Source: Nitrosomonadales bacterium | GTDB lineage: Bacteria > Pseudomonadota > Gammaproteobacteria > Burkholderiales > Gallionellaceae | Direction: 5' to 3' | Assembly: GCA_947475825.1 (NCBI GenBank) | Contig: CANJMS010000016.1 | Span: 1-36,048 of the forward strand | Length of the DNA stretch: 36,048 nt | Position numbers and translations under genes: made by a program | The notes under the pieces: model-generated | What the model saw: only the letters and a program-made list of their open reading frames with translations | What the model was told of the DNA's origin: nothing | Database searches by the model: none | In this document: positions 8,589 through 19,562 of the stretch, one piece after another | Layout: each line of letters opens with the position of its first letter | How positions within the stretch are numbered: the stretch's first letter is position 1

Positions 8589-9515
8589 TTAAACCGCTGC
8601 TTGCAAAGTCTTGGGCAGCGGAAACACCACATTTTCCTGAATGCCATCCAGCTCTCTCACATTACCAGCACCCAGCTCCTGCAACCTAGCTATCACATCC
8701 TGCACCAACACCTCCGGCGCAGACGCACCTGCTGTGATACCGATGTTTAATTTTCCAATGAGCCACTCAGTCTTAATTTCTTCAGCATTATCGACCAAAT
8801 AAGCTGGTATATTCATGTTAAATGCTACCTCGCGTAAGCGGTTGGAATTAGAGCTGCTGGGCGAACCGACGACGATTACCACATCGCATTGTTGCGCCAA
8901 CACCTTTACTGCATCCTGACGATTTTGTGTGGCGTAGCAAATATCATCTTTTTTCGGCGCAATGATGCTGGGGAAACGCGCTCGCAATGCTGCAATGATC
9001 GTTACGGTATCATCTATCGATAAAGTAGTTTGTGTCACGAACGCCAGATTTTCGCTGTCTTGCACATCCAGCAACTTGACATCAGCGGGTGACTCGACCA
9101 AATGCATACCCGTGCTTTGCCCCATTGTGCCTTCTACTTCCGGGTGACCAGCATGGCCGATCATGATAATTTCTTTACCTTTATCGCGCAGGCGCGCCAC
9201 TTCGTTATGCACTTTGGTAACCAGTGGGCAGGTCGCGTCAAACAAGGTAAAACCCCGCTCGGCAGCCTCGCGCCGCACTGCTTGCGAAACGCCATGCGCG
9301 CTGAAAATAAGAATACTGCCAGCGGGGACTTCGGCCAAATCTTCGATAAAAACTGCGCCTTTAATGCGAAGATTGTCCACCACAAATTGGTTGTGGACGA
9401 CTTCGTGGCGCACATAGACGGGCGCGCCGTGTATAACCAAAGCGCGCTCCACCATTTCGATGGCGCGGTCTACTCCGGCGCAAAAGCCGCGTGGATTAGC
9501 GAGTAGCAATTCCAT
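8589..9515 (-). CDS. ispH: 4-hydroxy-3-methylbut-2-enyl diphosphate reductase
   Basis: [26 protein letters not shown]; conserved Cys motifs; [12 protein letters not shown]. Confidence 0.97.
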   Translation of the reverse strand: MELLLANPRGFCAGVDRAIEMVERALVIHGAPVYVRHEVVHNQFVVDNLRIKGAVFIEDLAEVPAGSILIFSAHGVSQAVRREAAERGFTLFDATCPLVTKVHNEVARLRDKGKEIIMIGHAGHPEVEGTMGQSTGMHLVESPADVKLLDVQDSENLAFVTQTTLSIDDTVTIIAALRARFPSIIAPKKDDICYATQNRQDAVKVLAQQCDVVIVVGSPSSSNSNRLREVAFNMNIPAYLVDNAEEIKTEWLIGKLNIGITAGASAPEVLVQDVIARLQELGAGNVRELDGIQENVVFPLPKTLQAAV

Positions 9516-9524
9516 ACATTCTCC

Positions 9525-10028
9525 TCATGATTTCCCAACGCTTGCGGGTGATTTTTTCATCACCCCTTCCCAAATCATCAACACCGCGCCACATGTAATG
9601 GCTGAGTCCGCAACGTTAAAGGCTGGGAAATGGTAAGTATTCCAATAAAAATCCAAGAAGTCCACTACATACCCATACGCAACGCGATCAATTAAATTTC
9701 CCAGTGCGCCACCCAGTATCAGGGTGAGTGCAATACAAAATAATTTTTCGTTTTTGTGTTGATGCAGCAGCCACGTAATCCAAATAGAAGCAACCACCGC
9801 GATCACGCTAAAAAACCAGCGTTGCCAGCCGCCTGCGCTACTGAGAAAGCTAAATGCTGCGCCACTATTATGAACCAACACCAGATTAAAAAATTGCGTG
9901 ACCGCCACACTTTCGCCGTATAAAAAATGCTTGCTGATCCAGATTTTACTGATCTGATCCAGCACGATAATCAGCACTGCCCACAGTAACCTGCCGCGCA
10001 AATGATTCCAACGATTCAAATTAAGCAT
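9525..10028 (-). CDS. lspA: lipoprotein signal peptidase (signal peptidase II)
   Basis: [48 protein letters not shown] at 10028 overlaps the ileS 3' end. Confidence 0.95.
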   Translation of the reverse strand: MLNLNRWNHLRGRLLWAVLIIVLDQISKIWISKHFLYGESVAVTQFFNLVLVHNSGAAFSFLSSAGGWQRWFFSVIAVVASIWITWLLHQHKNEKLFCIALTLILGGALGNLIDRVAYGYVVDFLDFYWNTYHFPAFNVADSAITCGAVLMIWEGVMKKSPASVGKS

Positions 10029-12813
10029 AACGACGCTGCTCGTTTTCACCCATAGAAGCATTGGATAAAGTATCTACACAACGGCGGCAAATCGTAGCGT
10101 GCTGAACATCACGCCCCACATCGGCTCGATAATGCCAGCACCGCTCACACTTGTCATGGGTGCTGGGTATCACCACAATCTTTTGCTCGGCTGCGCTGGC
10201 GACTGCATGCACGGTGGCACGCGAGGTAATCATTACATAACGCAAATCATCGCCCAGCCGAGTTAATAATTTGAAATCCTCGCCCGCTGCATAAATATCA
10301 ACCTCGGCTGCCAAAGCCTGTCCGATCAGCCCGGCAACGCGCACTTCTTCAATATGCTTGTTGACCTTGGCACGCCAAGCTTCGATGTTTAACCAACCCT
10401 GAATTTCTGCACTATCCAGTCCGGCATCCGGCAAGGAATGCCATTCTCCAACAAACACACTGTCGTCTTCTTTGCCGCATAACACCTGCCACGCTTCTTC
10501 TGCGGTAAAGCTCAATATCGGCGCGATCAAACGCACGAGACTATGGGCGATGTGATGCAGCACATTTTGTGCGGAGCGTCGCGCAATTGAATGTGCGCCA
10601 GCGGTATAGAGACGATCCTTCAACACATCCAGATAAAAGCCGCCCAGATATTCCGAACAGAAAGTCTGTAATTTTTGCACCACTAGATGAAACTGATAAT
10701 CCGTGTAATCTTGTTGCACTTCGTTCTGCAATTGCGCCATTCGCGCCAGCGCGTAACGATCAATTTCTAACCAATCCACGACAGGTATCGCATCGCGCTG
10801 TACATCAAAATCTGCGGTATTCGCCAGCAAAAAACGCAGCGTGTTGCGGATGCGGCGATAGCTTTCCACCACGCGCTTAAGAATTTCATCGGAGATGGTC
10901 ATCTCGCCGGAATAATCAGTCGATGCTACCCACAGACGCAAAATATCGGCTCCCAGCGTGTCGAAAATTTTCTGCGGCGCGATGACATTACCTTTGGATT
11001 TGGACATTTTATGACCATGACCATCGACCACAAAACCATGTGTGAGCAAGGCATCGTAAGGCGCACGACCATTGATGGCACAGCTTGTTAAGAGCGAAGA
11101 TTGAAACCAACCGCGATGTTGGTCCGAACCTTCCAGATACAAATCAGCAGGAAATTTTAGTTCAGCGTTATGCCGCAACACAGAGGCGTGGGTCGTGCCA
11201 GAATCAAACCACACGTCCAGGGTATGGGTTAATTTCTTATATTGCGCGGCATCCGCACCCATAAATTCTGCAATATCCAGACTAAACCAGGCTTCAATTC
11301 CTTGCTGCTCAACTAGCTTCGCGACCCGCTCTAGCAATGCAGGCGTATCGGGATGTAGCCTGCCCCATTCTTTGTCCACAAAAAATGGCATCGGCACCCC
11401 CCAACTGCGCTGGCGCGACACACACCAATCGGGACGACTTTTGATCATCGCCTCGAGACGGGCGCGTCCCCATGATGGGTAAAACTGGGTGTCACTGACT
11501 GCTTGATCTGCCAGATCGCGCAACCCGCCACCCATTCCTATAAACCATTGAGGCGTGGATCGAAAAATAATCGGGGTTTTATGTCGCCAGCAATGTGGAT
11601 AGCTGTGTTTTATTTCTTCAAGGTGCAATAAATGGCCGCTATTTTTAAGCGCGTCCACCACCACATCATTCGCCTTCCACACAAATAAACCGCCGACCAA
11701 TTCGGTACTGGCAATAAATTTCCCATCGTCTGCAACCGGGTTATGCGTGGACAAACTATATTTTCGCCCGACCACATAATCATCCAAACCGTGCGCTGGA
11801 GCCGTGTGTACCAAGCCCGTACCCGCCTCCAAGGTTACGTGCTCGCCACAAATAACAGGCACAGTGCGCTGGTAAAAGGGATGTTGCAGCAGCAATCCTT
11901 GCAGCGCTACGCCATCGCATGAGGCTGCGATGCCATTGCCATTATCATTACTGCCTGCCAATTGATAGCGGGATAAACATGCACTTACCAGATCAAACGC
12001 TAATATCAAATATCCTTTTTCAGTTTTAATCAGGTCATAGCGCAACTCAGGATGCACACATACCGCTTGATTGGCGGGCAGCGTCCACGGCGTAGTCGTC
12101 CAGATCACCGCATACACTTGGGCATTTTTTGCTAACGACATGCCAAAAATTTTGCCCACTGCTTGTATGTCCTGCACCTCAAAACCAACGTCGATCGCCG
12201 ATGAAATTTTATCTTCATGCTCTACCTCGGCCTCGGCCAGTGCAGACCGACAGTCCAGACACCAATTGACCGGCTTCTGCCCTTCATACAAATAGCCGCG
12301 TTCATGAATCTTGCCCAAGGCGCGAATAATATTCGCCTCGGTTTGATAATTCATCGTGAGATAGGGATGCTCCCAATCACCGAGCACACCCAGGCGGATA
12401 AAATCTTTCTTCTGGCGCTCAACTTGCTCGGCAGCATAAGCGCGACACAGCTTGCGAAATTCTGCAGGTGCTATATTTTTACCATGCGTTTTTTCAACCT
12501 GATGCTCGATCGGCAAACCGTGACAATCCCAACCCGGCACATAAGGTGCATCAAAACCCGCCAGGGTTTTATTTTTAACGATCATGTCTTTTAATATTTT
12601 ATTGACCGCATGGCCGATATGAATATCACCGTTGGCGTAGGGCGGGCCGTCGTGCAAAATAAATTTTGTGCGCCCGGCACTGGCTGCGCGAATTTTTTGA
12701 TAGCGTTGCTGCGCCTGCCAAACGGCCAGCATTTGCGGCTCGCGGCGGGCAAGATCGCCGCGCATGGGGAACGGTGTGTCGGGTAAATTTAGTGTGATTT
12801 TGTAGTCGGTCAT
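10021..12813 (-). CDS. ileS: isoleucyl-tRNA synthetase
   Basis: 930 aa; [36 protein letters not shown]-terminal Zn-finger [12 protein letters not shown]. Confidence 0.98.
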   Translation of the reverse strand: MTDYKITLNLPDTPFPMRGDLARREPQMLAVWQAQQRYQKIRAASAGRTKFILHDGPPYANGDIHIGHAVNKILKDMIVKNKTLAGFDAPYVPGWDCHGLPIEHQVEKTHGKNIAPAEFRKLCRAYAAEQVERQKKDFIRLGVLGDWEHPYLTMNYQTEANIIRALGKIHERGYLYEGQKPVNWCLDCRSALAEAEVEHEDKISSAIDVGFEVQDIQAVGKIFGMSLAKNAQVYAVIWTTTPWTLPANQAVCVHPELRYDLIKTEKGYLILAFDLVSACLSRYQLAGSNDNGNGIAASCDGVALQGLLLQHPFYQRTVPVICGEHVTLEAGTGLVHTAPAHGLDDYVVGRKYSLSTHNPVADDGKFIASTELVGGLFVWKANDVVVDALKNSGHLLHLEEIKHSYPHCWRHKTPIIFRSTPQWFIGMGGGLRDLADQAVSDTQFYPSWGRARLEAMIKSRPDWCVSRQRSWGVPMPFFVDKEWGRLHPDTPALLERVAKLVEQQGIEAWFSLDIAEFMGADAAQYKKLTHTLDVWFDSGTTHASVLRHNAELKFPADLYLEGSDQHRGWFQSSLLTSCAINGRAPYDALLTHGFVVDGHGHKMSKSKGNVIAPQKIFDTLGADILRLWVASTDYSGEMTISDEILKRVVESYRRIRNTLRFLLANTADFDVQRDAIPVVDWLEIDRYALARMAQLQNEVQQDYTDYQFHLVVQKLQTFCSEYLGGFYLDVLKDRLYTAGAHSIARRSAQNVLHHIAHSLVRLIAPILSFTAEEAWQVLCGKEDDSVFVGEWHSLPDAGLDSAEIQGWLNIEAWRAKVNKHIEEVRVAGLIGQALAAEVDIYAAGEDFKLLTRLGDDLRYVMITSRATVHAVASAAEQKIVVIPSTHDKCERCWHYRADVGRDVQHATICRRCVDTLSNASMGENEQRRYA

Positions 12814-12836
12814 TTTGGATAATCAATCATGTCGTA

Positions 12837-13793
12837 TTACTGGTCATTTGTGGTAAGCCAGTGTTTTGCATCTTGCACATCCTGTGCAATTTGCCGAGTC
12901 AAACTTTCCAGGTTTGGATATTTTTCTTCATCGCGTAATTTGTGCAAAAAATCCACACGCAAATGTTTGTTATAAATTTCATTGAAAAAATTAAAGATAT
13001 GCACTTCCAACACAGGCTTGCCATTTTTGCTAACCGTGGGTCGCACGCCGAGGCTGGCCACACCTTGCATAGACGGCATGTCATCGCCCGTCACACGCAC
13101 CACAAAAATTCCGGTAAGTGGCGGGAAATTATGTTTCAACTGAATGTTAGCAGTGGGGAAGCCCAGTTTTTTACCCACGCCATCACCATGCACCACTCGT
13201 CCGCTCATGCTATAGGCACGCCCTAGAAAATGATTCGCTGCCAGCAAATCTCCCGCCGCCAAGGCTGCTCGAACGGCTGTACTGGAAACTCGTACATCGT
13301 TTCGAAGCACGCTTGACATAGCTTGCACGGTCACGCCATATTCAGCGGACATCTTATTCATCAATGCAAAATCTCCTGCACGTTTTCTGCCAAAGCGGAA
13401 ATCATCGCCCACCAGAATAAACTTTGCAGCTAATTTTTGGCATATCGCCTGCATAAAATCCTGCGCTGACATTTGTGCGAAACGCGCATTAAAACGACAT
13501 ACATATACTTGATCAATCCCAAGCTCTGCAAAAAATTCCAGCTTTTCACGCATACTGGTCAACCGTGCAGGTGCTTGCTGTGGCATGAAAAATTCGCGTG
13601 GATGCGGCTCAAACGTTAATACCGCAGTGGGGAGGCCGCGAGATTTCGCTGCCTCGCTTAATTGATTTAACAGTGCTTGATGCCCCAGATGCACCCCATC
13701 AAAATTACCGATGGTCAGTGCGACAGCTTGTCTGACAAACTCAGGGTCGGAAGAACCTGATCTTGTTGAATACAATCCACGAAAAATCAACAT
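12837..13793 (-). CDS. ribF: bifunctional riboflavin kinase/FAD synthetase
   Basis: VALTIGNFDGVHLGHQALL; GRVVHGDGVGKKLGFPTANI. Confidence 0.96.
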   Translation of the reverse strand: MLIFRGLYSTRSGSSDPEFVRQAVALTIGNFDGVHLGHQALLNQLSEAAKSRGLPTAVLTFEPHPREFFMPQQAPARLTSMREKLEFFAELGIDQVYVCRFNARFAQMSAQDFMQAICQKLAAKFILVGDDFRFGRKRAGDFALMNKMSAEYGVTVQAMSSVLRNDVRVSSTAVRAALAAGDLLAANHFLGRAYSMSGRVVHGDGVGKKLGFPTANIQLKHNFPPLTGIFVVRVTGDDMPSMQGVASLGVRPTVSKNGKPVLEVHIFNFFNEIYNKHLRVDFLHKLRDEEKYPNLESLTRQIAQDVQDAKHWLTTNDQ

Positions 13794-13811
13794 CAATAGT
13801 GGTCACAGTTT

Positions 13812-15767
13812 TTAAGTTGACGCGGTTTTAAATTTGCTTTTCGTCTGATTTTTCTGACGTATAGATGTTGCAATGCCCGTAGCATCCAGACCACAGGCAG
13901 CCAACATTTTAGCGGGATCGCCTTGCTCTAAAAATTTATCCGGCAAGCCAAGTTGCAAGAGTGTGTTGTGCAGTTCATGTTGTTGCAAACATTTTGCTAC
14001 CGCACTACCCGCGCCACCCTGAACGGTATTTTCTTCTACCGTGACGAATAGTTCATGCTCTTGTGCTAATTGCAAAATCAGTTCTGCATCTAAAGGTTTT
14101 ACGAAACGCATATTGACCACAGTTATATTTAATGAATCAGCCGCGTCCAGCTCTTCCGCAGCCAGTAGGGCGGGTGCAAGCATCGAGCCGAAGGCCAGAA
14201 TCGCCACCTCTTTTCCCTTGCGTCGAATTTCGCCTCGGCCTATGGGCAATACCTGCATTTCCTTAACAGGCACAACCCCTGGACCCGTTCCGCGTGGGTA
14301 GCGCACTGCCGTGGGTGAGTTCATTTGCATGGCGGTATAGAGCATTTGGCGGCACTCATTTTCATCCGACGGGGTCATGACAGTCATGTTGGGTATGCAG
14401 CGTAAGAAGCTTAAATCAAAGCTGCCCGCGTGCGTTGCACCATCCGCGCCCACTAATCCGCCACGATCTATTGCCAGCAATACTGGTAAATTTTGTATGG
14501 CGATATCGTGTATGAGTTGATCGTAAGCGCGTTGTAGAAACGTGGAATAAATGGCCACCACAGGTTTCATGCCTTCACAGGCCAGCCCTGCGGCAAAGGT
14601 CAACGCATGTTGCTCGGCGATGCCCACATCAAAATATCTATCCGGGAAACGCCGCGCATATTCCACCATGCCCGAGCCTTCGCACATCGCGGGCGTAATC
14701 CCCACCACACGTTGATCTTGCTCAGCCATGTCGCACAACCATGCACCAAAAACTTGTGTATAGCTGGGCTTGGATTCGTTATCGGATTTGGCAACGATGC
14801 CTTGCGCGGGATCAAATTTTCCTACACCGTGATAGAGCAGGCAGTCTGCTTCAGCTTGGGCATAGCCTTTACCTTTTTGCGTGACCACATGCAAAAACTG
14901 CGGCCCTTCCAATTCACGAATATTGCTTAAAGTGGTGACGAGGGTGTCGAGATCGTGCCCGTCAATCGGGCCAATATAGTTGAAGCCAAATTCTTCAAAC
15001 AAGGTGCCCGGCGTGATCATGCCTTTAACATGTTCTTCCGCACGTTTGGCAAATTCCAGTACTGGCGGAATATTCTTCAACATTTTTTCACTGTTGCGCC
15101 GCATGACCGAATAAAATCGGCCTGACAATAATTTCGCCAGATAATTATTCAGCGCACCGACCGGACGTGAAATCGACATGTCGTTGTCGTTTAACACCAC
15201 CAACAAATTGGTCGACATCGCACCCGCATTATTCAAAGCCTCAAACGCCATGCCGCCGCTCATCGCACCATCGCCGATAATCGCCACGGAACGCTGGTTG
15301 CTGCCGCTCAAATGAGCCGCCACTGCCATGCCCAATGCCGCTGAAATAGAGGTGCTGGAATGCGCCGTGCCAAATGCGTCATAGACACTTTCTTCGCGCT
15401 TGGGGAAACCCGATATGCCGCCCGCCATGCGGAGCGTCTTCATCGCTTCGCGCCGTCCGGTCAAAATTTTATGTGCGTAAGTTTGATGTCCCACATCCCA
15501 CACCAGCTTGTCGTGCGGCGTGTTAAATATATAGTGCAAGGCGATGGTCAGCTCGATAGTGCCCAGATTAGACGACAAATGCCCGCCAGTTTTACTCACT
15601 GAGTCAATCAGGAAATGGCGTAACTCCTGCGCCAGTTGCGGCAATTGTTTGCGCTCAAGCTGGCGTAATGCATCCGGAGTATCAATTGTTTCGAGCAAAC
15701 TCCATTCTGCAGATCCCAATTCCAGTGATAGCAAATCATGTGAATCTAAATCATGCGCTTTGGACAT
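13812..15767 (-). CDS. dxs: 1-deoxy-D-xylulose-5-phosphate synthase
   Basis: [62 protein letters not shown]. Confidence 0.98.
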   Translation of the reverse strand: MSKAHDLDSHDLLSLELGSAEWSLLETIDTPDALRQLERKQLPQLAQELRHFLIDSVSKTGGHLSSNLGTIELTIALHYIFNTPHDKLVWDVGHQTYAHKILTGRREAMKTLRMAGGISGFPKREESVYDAFGTAHSSTSISAALGMAVAAHLSGSNQRSVAIIGDGAMSGGMAFEALNNAGAMSTNLLVVLNDNDMSISRPVGALNNYLAKLLSGRFYSVMRRNSEKMLKNIPPVLEFAKRAEEHVKGMITPGTLFEEFGFNYIGPIDGHDLDTLVTTLSNIRELEGPQFLHVVTQKGKGYAQAEADCLLYHGVGKFDPAQGIVAKSDNESKPSYTQVFGAWLCDMAEQDQRVVGITPAMCEGSGMVEYARRFPDRYFDVGIAEQHALTFAAGLACEGMKPVVAIYSTFLQRAYDQLIHDIAIQNLPVLLAIDRGGLVGADGATHAGSFDLSFLRCIPNMTVMTPSDENECRQMLYTAMQMNSPTAVRYPRGTGPGVVPVKEMQVLPIGRGEIRRKGKEVAILAFGSMLAPALLAAEELDAADSLNITVVNMRFVKPLDAELILQLAQEHELFVTVEENTVQGGAGSAVAKCLQQHELHNTLLQLGLPDKFLEQGDPAKMLAACGLDATGIATSIRQKNQTKSKFKTAST

Positions 15768-16663
15768 TAAAATTTTCTCGTTAAAATAAAATCGGCTAAT
15801 TGATGCAACCGATGCGCGGGCTGACCAAAATTCGCCAACGTATCTAAAGCCTCAGCATGTAATTCTGAAGCCATTTTTTTGGCAGCTTGCACACCCAACA
15901 AAGTCACGTAAGTGGGTTTATCACGCTGCGCATCTTTACCTGCGGTTTTGCCCAGGGTTGCGGTATCGGCCTCATTATCTAATACATCATCGACTACTTG
16001 AAATGCCAGTCCCACACATTTTCCAAAATGATCCAGATGCTTCAAACTTTCCTCAGTCAACGCACTGCTGCACCGTGCACCCAACATTACCGCTGCGCGA
16101 ATGAGCGCGCCAGTTTTGTGTATGTGCATCAACTCAAGCTCGGGCACACTGAGATTTTTGCCCACGCTATCCAAATCAATCGCCTGCCCGCCTGCCATGC
16201 CGCGTGATCCTGTGGCTACTGCCAGCAACCGTATCATCTGTAACTGCTGCACCGGATTATCATTGAGCGTGTGCTCGGCTAATAATTGAAAGGCCAAACT
16301 TTGCAGCGCGTCGCCCACTAACAGCGCGGTGGCTTCGTCATATTCCACATGGCAAGTAGGTTTCCCGCGCCGCAGCACATCATCATCCATACAAGGCATA
16401 TCGTCATGCACTAAGGAGTAGGCATGTATCAATTCGACCGCTGCCGCCACAATATTCAAGCGTGCTTCATTTGCCTGCGCCAGCTCTCCAGCTGCAAAAG
16501 CCAGCAAGGGGCGCACCCGCTTGCCGCCATCCAGCACACTATAGCGCATGGCGGCGTGCAAGCGTTGCGGTACAGTGTCAGACCGAGGAAGCAATTGGCG
16601 TAATTGAATTTCAAAATGACTTTGATGGGCGCTTACCCATACCTGAAAATCAGCTTCAGCCAT
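15767..16663 (-). CDS. ispA: polyprenyl synthetase (farnesyl/geranyl diphosphate synthase)
   Basis: [28 protein letters not shown] (FARM) and [13 protein letters not shown] (SARM); ATG at 16663 overlaps xseB end. Confidence 0.96.
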   Translation of the reverse strand: MAEADFQVWVSAHQSHFEIQLRQLLPRSDTVPQRLHAAMRYSVLDGGKRVRPLLAFAAGELAQANEARLNIVAAAVELIHAYSLVHDDMPCMDDDVLRRGKPTCHVEYDEATALLVGDALQSLAFQLLAEHTLNDNPVQQLQMIRLLAVATGSRGMAGGQAIDLDSVGKNLSVPELELMHIHKTGALIRAAVMLGARCSSALTEESLKHLDHFGKCVGLAFQVVDDVLDNEADTATLGKTAGKDAQRDKPTYVTLLGVQAAKKMASELHAEALDTLANFGQPAHRLHQLADFILTRKF

Positions 16664-16943
16664 TGTTACGCCCGGAGTGACTGTCTTGCCCCGCCATGTC
16701 ACTGGTTTCGTTGGCAGTAAAATTTTTTAGTGCGCCCTCTTCCAAAACCTGAACCTGTTGCTGCACATCCTGTAATCGACCACGGCAAACCTGTAATAGC
16801 TCTGCTCCGCGCTTATAGGCCGCCAGTGAATCTTCCAGCGACAGCTTACCTGTTTCCATATCCGCCACGACCTTTTCCAACTCGTCCAGCGCAGTCTCAA
16901 AATTTAACGTTTTAGAGGATTTTACGGGTGTTTTTCCAGCCAT
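16656..16943 (-). CDS. xseB: exodeoxyribonuclease VII small subunit
   Basis: NFETALDELEKVVADMETGKLSLEDSLAAYKRGAELLQVCRGRLQ. Confidence 0.95.
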   Translation of the reverse strand: MAGKTPVKSSKTLNFETALDELEKVVADMETGKLSLEDSLAAYKRGAELLQVCRGRLQDVQQQVQVLEEGALKNFTANETSDMAGQDSHSGRNNG

Positions 16944-17205
16944 AATTTTGCCACCATTCTGCCCATGCCTTAAAGGATGCCATTCTACCTAAAGCGCATG
17001 AGTTGGGACAGCTTCTATGCTATACATAACGACATAAATCTACTACGCGACTCTGGGGCGGGGTCGGGCGGTACTCGCGCTCCTCACATACGGATGTGTA
17101 TGCTCCGGGCACTGCGCTCCGGCCTCCCCCACCTCAAAGCCGCTCGCTACGATTTCTGTTGCTATGTATAACGTGATTATGCACATTGTCCCCTTGTGGG
17201 GCAGC

Positions 17206-17240
17206 GTAAAAATTCGCAGCTTACGCGGGGGGATTTTTAC
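17206..17240 (-). terminator. hairpin just downstream of the ancestral thrC stop (candidate native thrC terminator)
   Basis: GTAAAAAT...CGC/GCG...ATTTTTAC inverted repeat; overlaps the TAA that would end thrC without the MITE. Confidence 0.45.
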
Positions 17241-17254
17241 TTGACCATACTTGA

Positions 17255-17395
17255 GGGCATCTCTATAAATTCAAAGTTCTAAGCAAAACGAGGCGCGAAC
17301 AAAAAATGTTGACGCAGCATATGATTGATATGTAAGGAAACATTTTTTGTGAGCAACGAAGTGTTGCGACGAAATTTGGATTTATAGAGGTGTCC
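17255..17395. mobile_element. MITE-like palindromic element, 141 bp, inserted in thrC 3' end
   Basis: TIRs GGGCATCTCTATAAATTCAAA / GGACACCTCTATAAATCCAAA (18/21 identical), nested inverted repeat CAAAAAATGTT/AACATTTTTTG, 4-bp direct repeats TTGA at 17251-17254 and 17396-17399. Confidence 0.8.
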
Positions 17396-18824
17396 TTGAT
17401 ACGTTTGCAGCGATATACTCCTTAAGCTTCTCAACCTTTGCATCCATTATTTCAACCCGCTGCGGCAAGCTTTCAATGCTCTCTAAACCTGCCGGGCGTT
17501 CCGGCTTGCGCTGAAGCGCTTCGATAATCGTTTCTTCAAACTTGGCTGGCAGAGCGGTTTCCAGGCAGATCAGTGGCAAGTCTGGGCGACGTTGTTCCAG
17601 GCCAACCTTCAGTCCATCAGCGGTGTGCGGGTCTATCATGACTTGATATTTTTGCCATGTTTCGCGTATGGTTTTGAAGCGATCCGCATGATTGCTTTTA
17701 CCCGAAGCAAAACCGAACTTCGGTAAATCGTGCCAGCTTGCAGAGTCCCGAATATTAATTGCACCACCGGCCTCGACTTGATTCCAAAATTCGCGCACCT
17801 TGCCAGCATCACGCTTCAGCAGATCAAACATAAAGCGTTCAAAATTAGAAGCCTTGGAAATATCCATCGACGGGCTGCTGGTTGCATAAGTGTGGTCTGT
17901 GCCACGTGGGCGGTATATGCCAGTGCGGAAGAACTCGTCCAGCACATCATTTTCATTCGTCGCCAAAATCAACTGTGCTATCGGCAGACCCATCATGCGC
18001 GCAATATGCCCGGCGCAGATATTGCCGAAATTTCCGGAGGGCACAGAGAACGCGACCTGCTCGTCGTTCGATTGAGTCACCGCGAAATAGCCTTTGAAGT
18101 AGTACACTAGCTGTGCGGACACGCGCGCCCAGTTGATCGAATTAACCGTACCTATTTTGTATTTGGCCTTGAAGGCATGGTCGTTGGACACGGCTTTCAC
18201 CATGTCTTGCGCATCATCGAACATGCCGTTAATGGCGATATTGAAAATATTTTTGTCCTGCAAGGAATACATTTGCGCGCGTTGAAAAGCAGACATTTTG
18301 CCGTTCGGCGACAGCATAAACACGCGAATACCACGCTTGCCGCGCATCGCATATTCGGCGGCGGAACCGGTATCGCCGGAAGTAGCACCCAAAATGTTTA
18401 ATTCATCATGCTGCTTGTCCAACGCGTACTCGAACAAATTACCAATCAACTGCATCGCTATATCTTTGAAAGCCAGCGTCGGGCCGTTAGAGAGTTCGAG
18501 TATGTGTACACCTTTTTCCAAGGTGCGTAACGGCGTGATCTGTGTGAAATCTGAATTGGCGCGACCGTTGCTGTACACCGGAGCGGTGTAGGTTTTGCTG
18601 ATGATGGCTTTGAGATCAGCCGCCGGAATGTCGGTAGCAAACTTGGACAGCACCGCAAACGCAAGATCGGCATAGGACAGCTTGCGCCACGCATTCAGTT
18701 CGACGCTTGTTACCTGCGGATAGTGCTCCGGCAGATATAAGCCGCCATCGGGTGCTAAACCACCCAGCAGAATTTCAGTGAAAGTTTTCTCGGGCGCATT
18801 GCCGCGTGTAGAGATGTATTTCAT
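17382..18824 (-). CDS. thrC: threonine synthase (C-terminus rewritten by MITE)
   Basis: MKYISTRGNAPEKTFTEILLGGLAPDGGLYLPE; LSNGPTLAFKDIAMQ; last codons AGG ACA CCT CTA TAA lie in the MITE TIR. Confidence 0.97.
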   Translation of the reverse strand: MKYISTRGNAPEKTFTEILLGGLAPDGGLYLPEHYPQVTSVELNAWRKLSYADLAFAVLSKFATDIPAADLKAIISKTYTAPVYSNGRANSDFTQITPLRTLEKGVHILELSNGPTLAFKDIAMQLIGNLFEYALDKQHDELNILGATSGDTGSAAEYAMRGKRGIRVFMLSPNGKMSAFQRAQMYSLQDKNIFNIAINGMFDDAQDMVKAVSNDHAFKAKYKIGTVNSINWARVSAQLVYYFKGYFAVTQSNDEQVAFSVPSGNFGNICAGHIARMMGLPIAQLILATNENDVLDEFFRTGIYRPRGTDHTYATSSPSMDISKASNFERFMFDLLKRDAGKVREFWNQVEAGGAINIRDSASWHDLPKFGFASGKSNHADRFKTIRETWQKYQVMIDPHTADGLKVGLEQRRPDLPLICLETALPAKFEETIIEALQRKPERPAGLESIESLPQRVEIMDAKVEKLKEYIAANVSRTPL

Positions 18825-18864
18825 TCGTTACTCGCTTAATAGTGATTGGACAGCATGTGAAATA

Positions 18865-19551
18865 TCATGATGCGGTAGCTCGCTTCTTTCTATTGCATTC
18901 AGCGCAAAGAACCTGAATGTTTAAAAATCCATTAGAGCCACCATAAGTGTGAGGCAATATATGATCGAACTCTATCGCTGTAGAACTTTCCAATTTATGC
19001 CGTTTGGTTATCCCAGAAACTCCAGGACACCACCCACCAGAACTTAAAAATTCAGTAAGGACAACTTGCCGAACTTCGCCAGGAATGTGGCGTGGATGCT
19101 TAACCTCCGCAGCAGGGATTGAGGCTTCTTCGTAGCTCCAATTAGAGGCAATATAACTCTGCAACCAGTCAACTTCATCGTTACGGAGAATCCAAGAAAT
19201 ATAATCTTGCTCAATTGCAAACAAATCCACGGCATTTTTTATTGCGTCGGCAAGGTGCTTTGATTCGGCTATCTGACTCACTCCAGGAATAAAAATCACA
19301 ACTCTATGTTTTCTAGCGAGTACAAAAAATTGCAACTGCCCCTTGAAATAAACTCGAAGTGCATCAGTACCAAAGGAAAGTGTCAGGAACGGATTTTTTT
19401 CCTGTGCTTCATCTAAACCCTTTAACACTCTAAGTGCCACGCCGACTGCTTCTATGGCTTGCGCCGAAGTCGTAGCACTAATTTTTACTAAGACTCGCTC
19501 AACAAAATATGCAGAGTAGTAAATAGCTCCAAACTTTTTTTTCACAACCAA
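18865..19551 (-). CDS. HNH endonuclease-domain protein with unassigned N-terminal domain
   Basis: C-terminus IEFDHILPHTYGGSNGFLNIQVLCAECNRKKRAT fits an HNH fold; N-terminal ~150 aa not recognised; non-ATG (TTG/GTG) start. Confidence 0.85.
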   Translation of the reverse strand: MVVKKKFGAIYYSAYFVERVLVKISATTSAQAIEAVGVALRVLKGLDEAQEKNPFLTLSFGTDALRVYFKGQLQFFVLARKHRVVIFIPGVSQIAESKHLADAIKNAVDLFAIEQDYISWILRNDEVDWLQSYIASNWSYEEASIPAAEVKHPRHIPGEVRQVVLTEFLSSGGWCPGVSGITKRHKLESSTAIEFDHILPHTYGGSNGFLNIQVLCAECNRKKRATAS

Positions 19552-19562
19552 GTCTCTCTACG

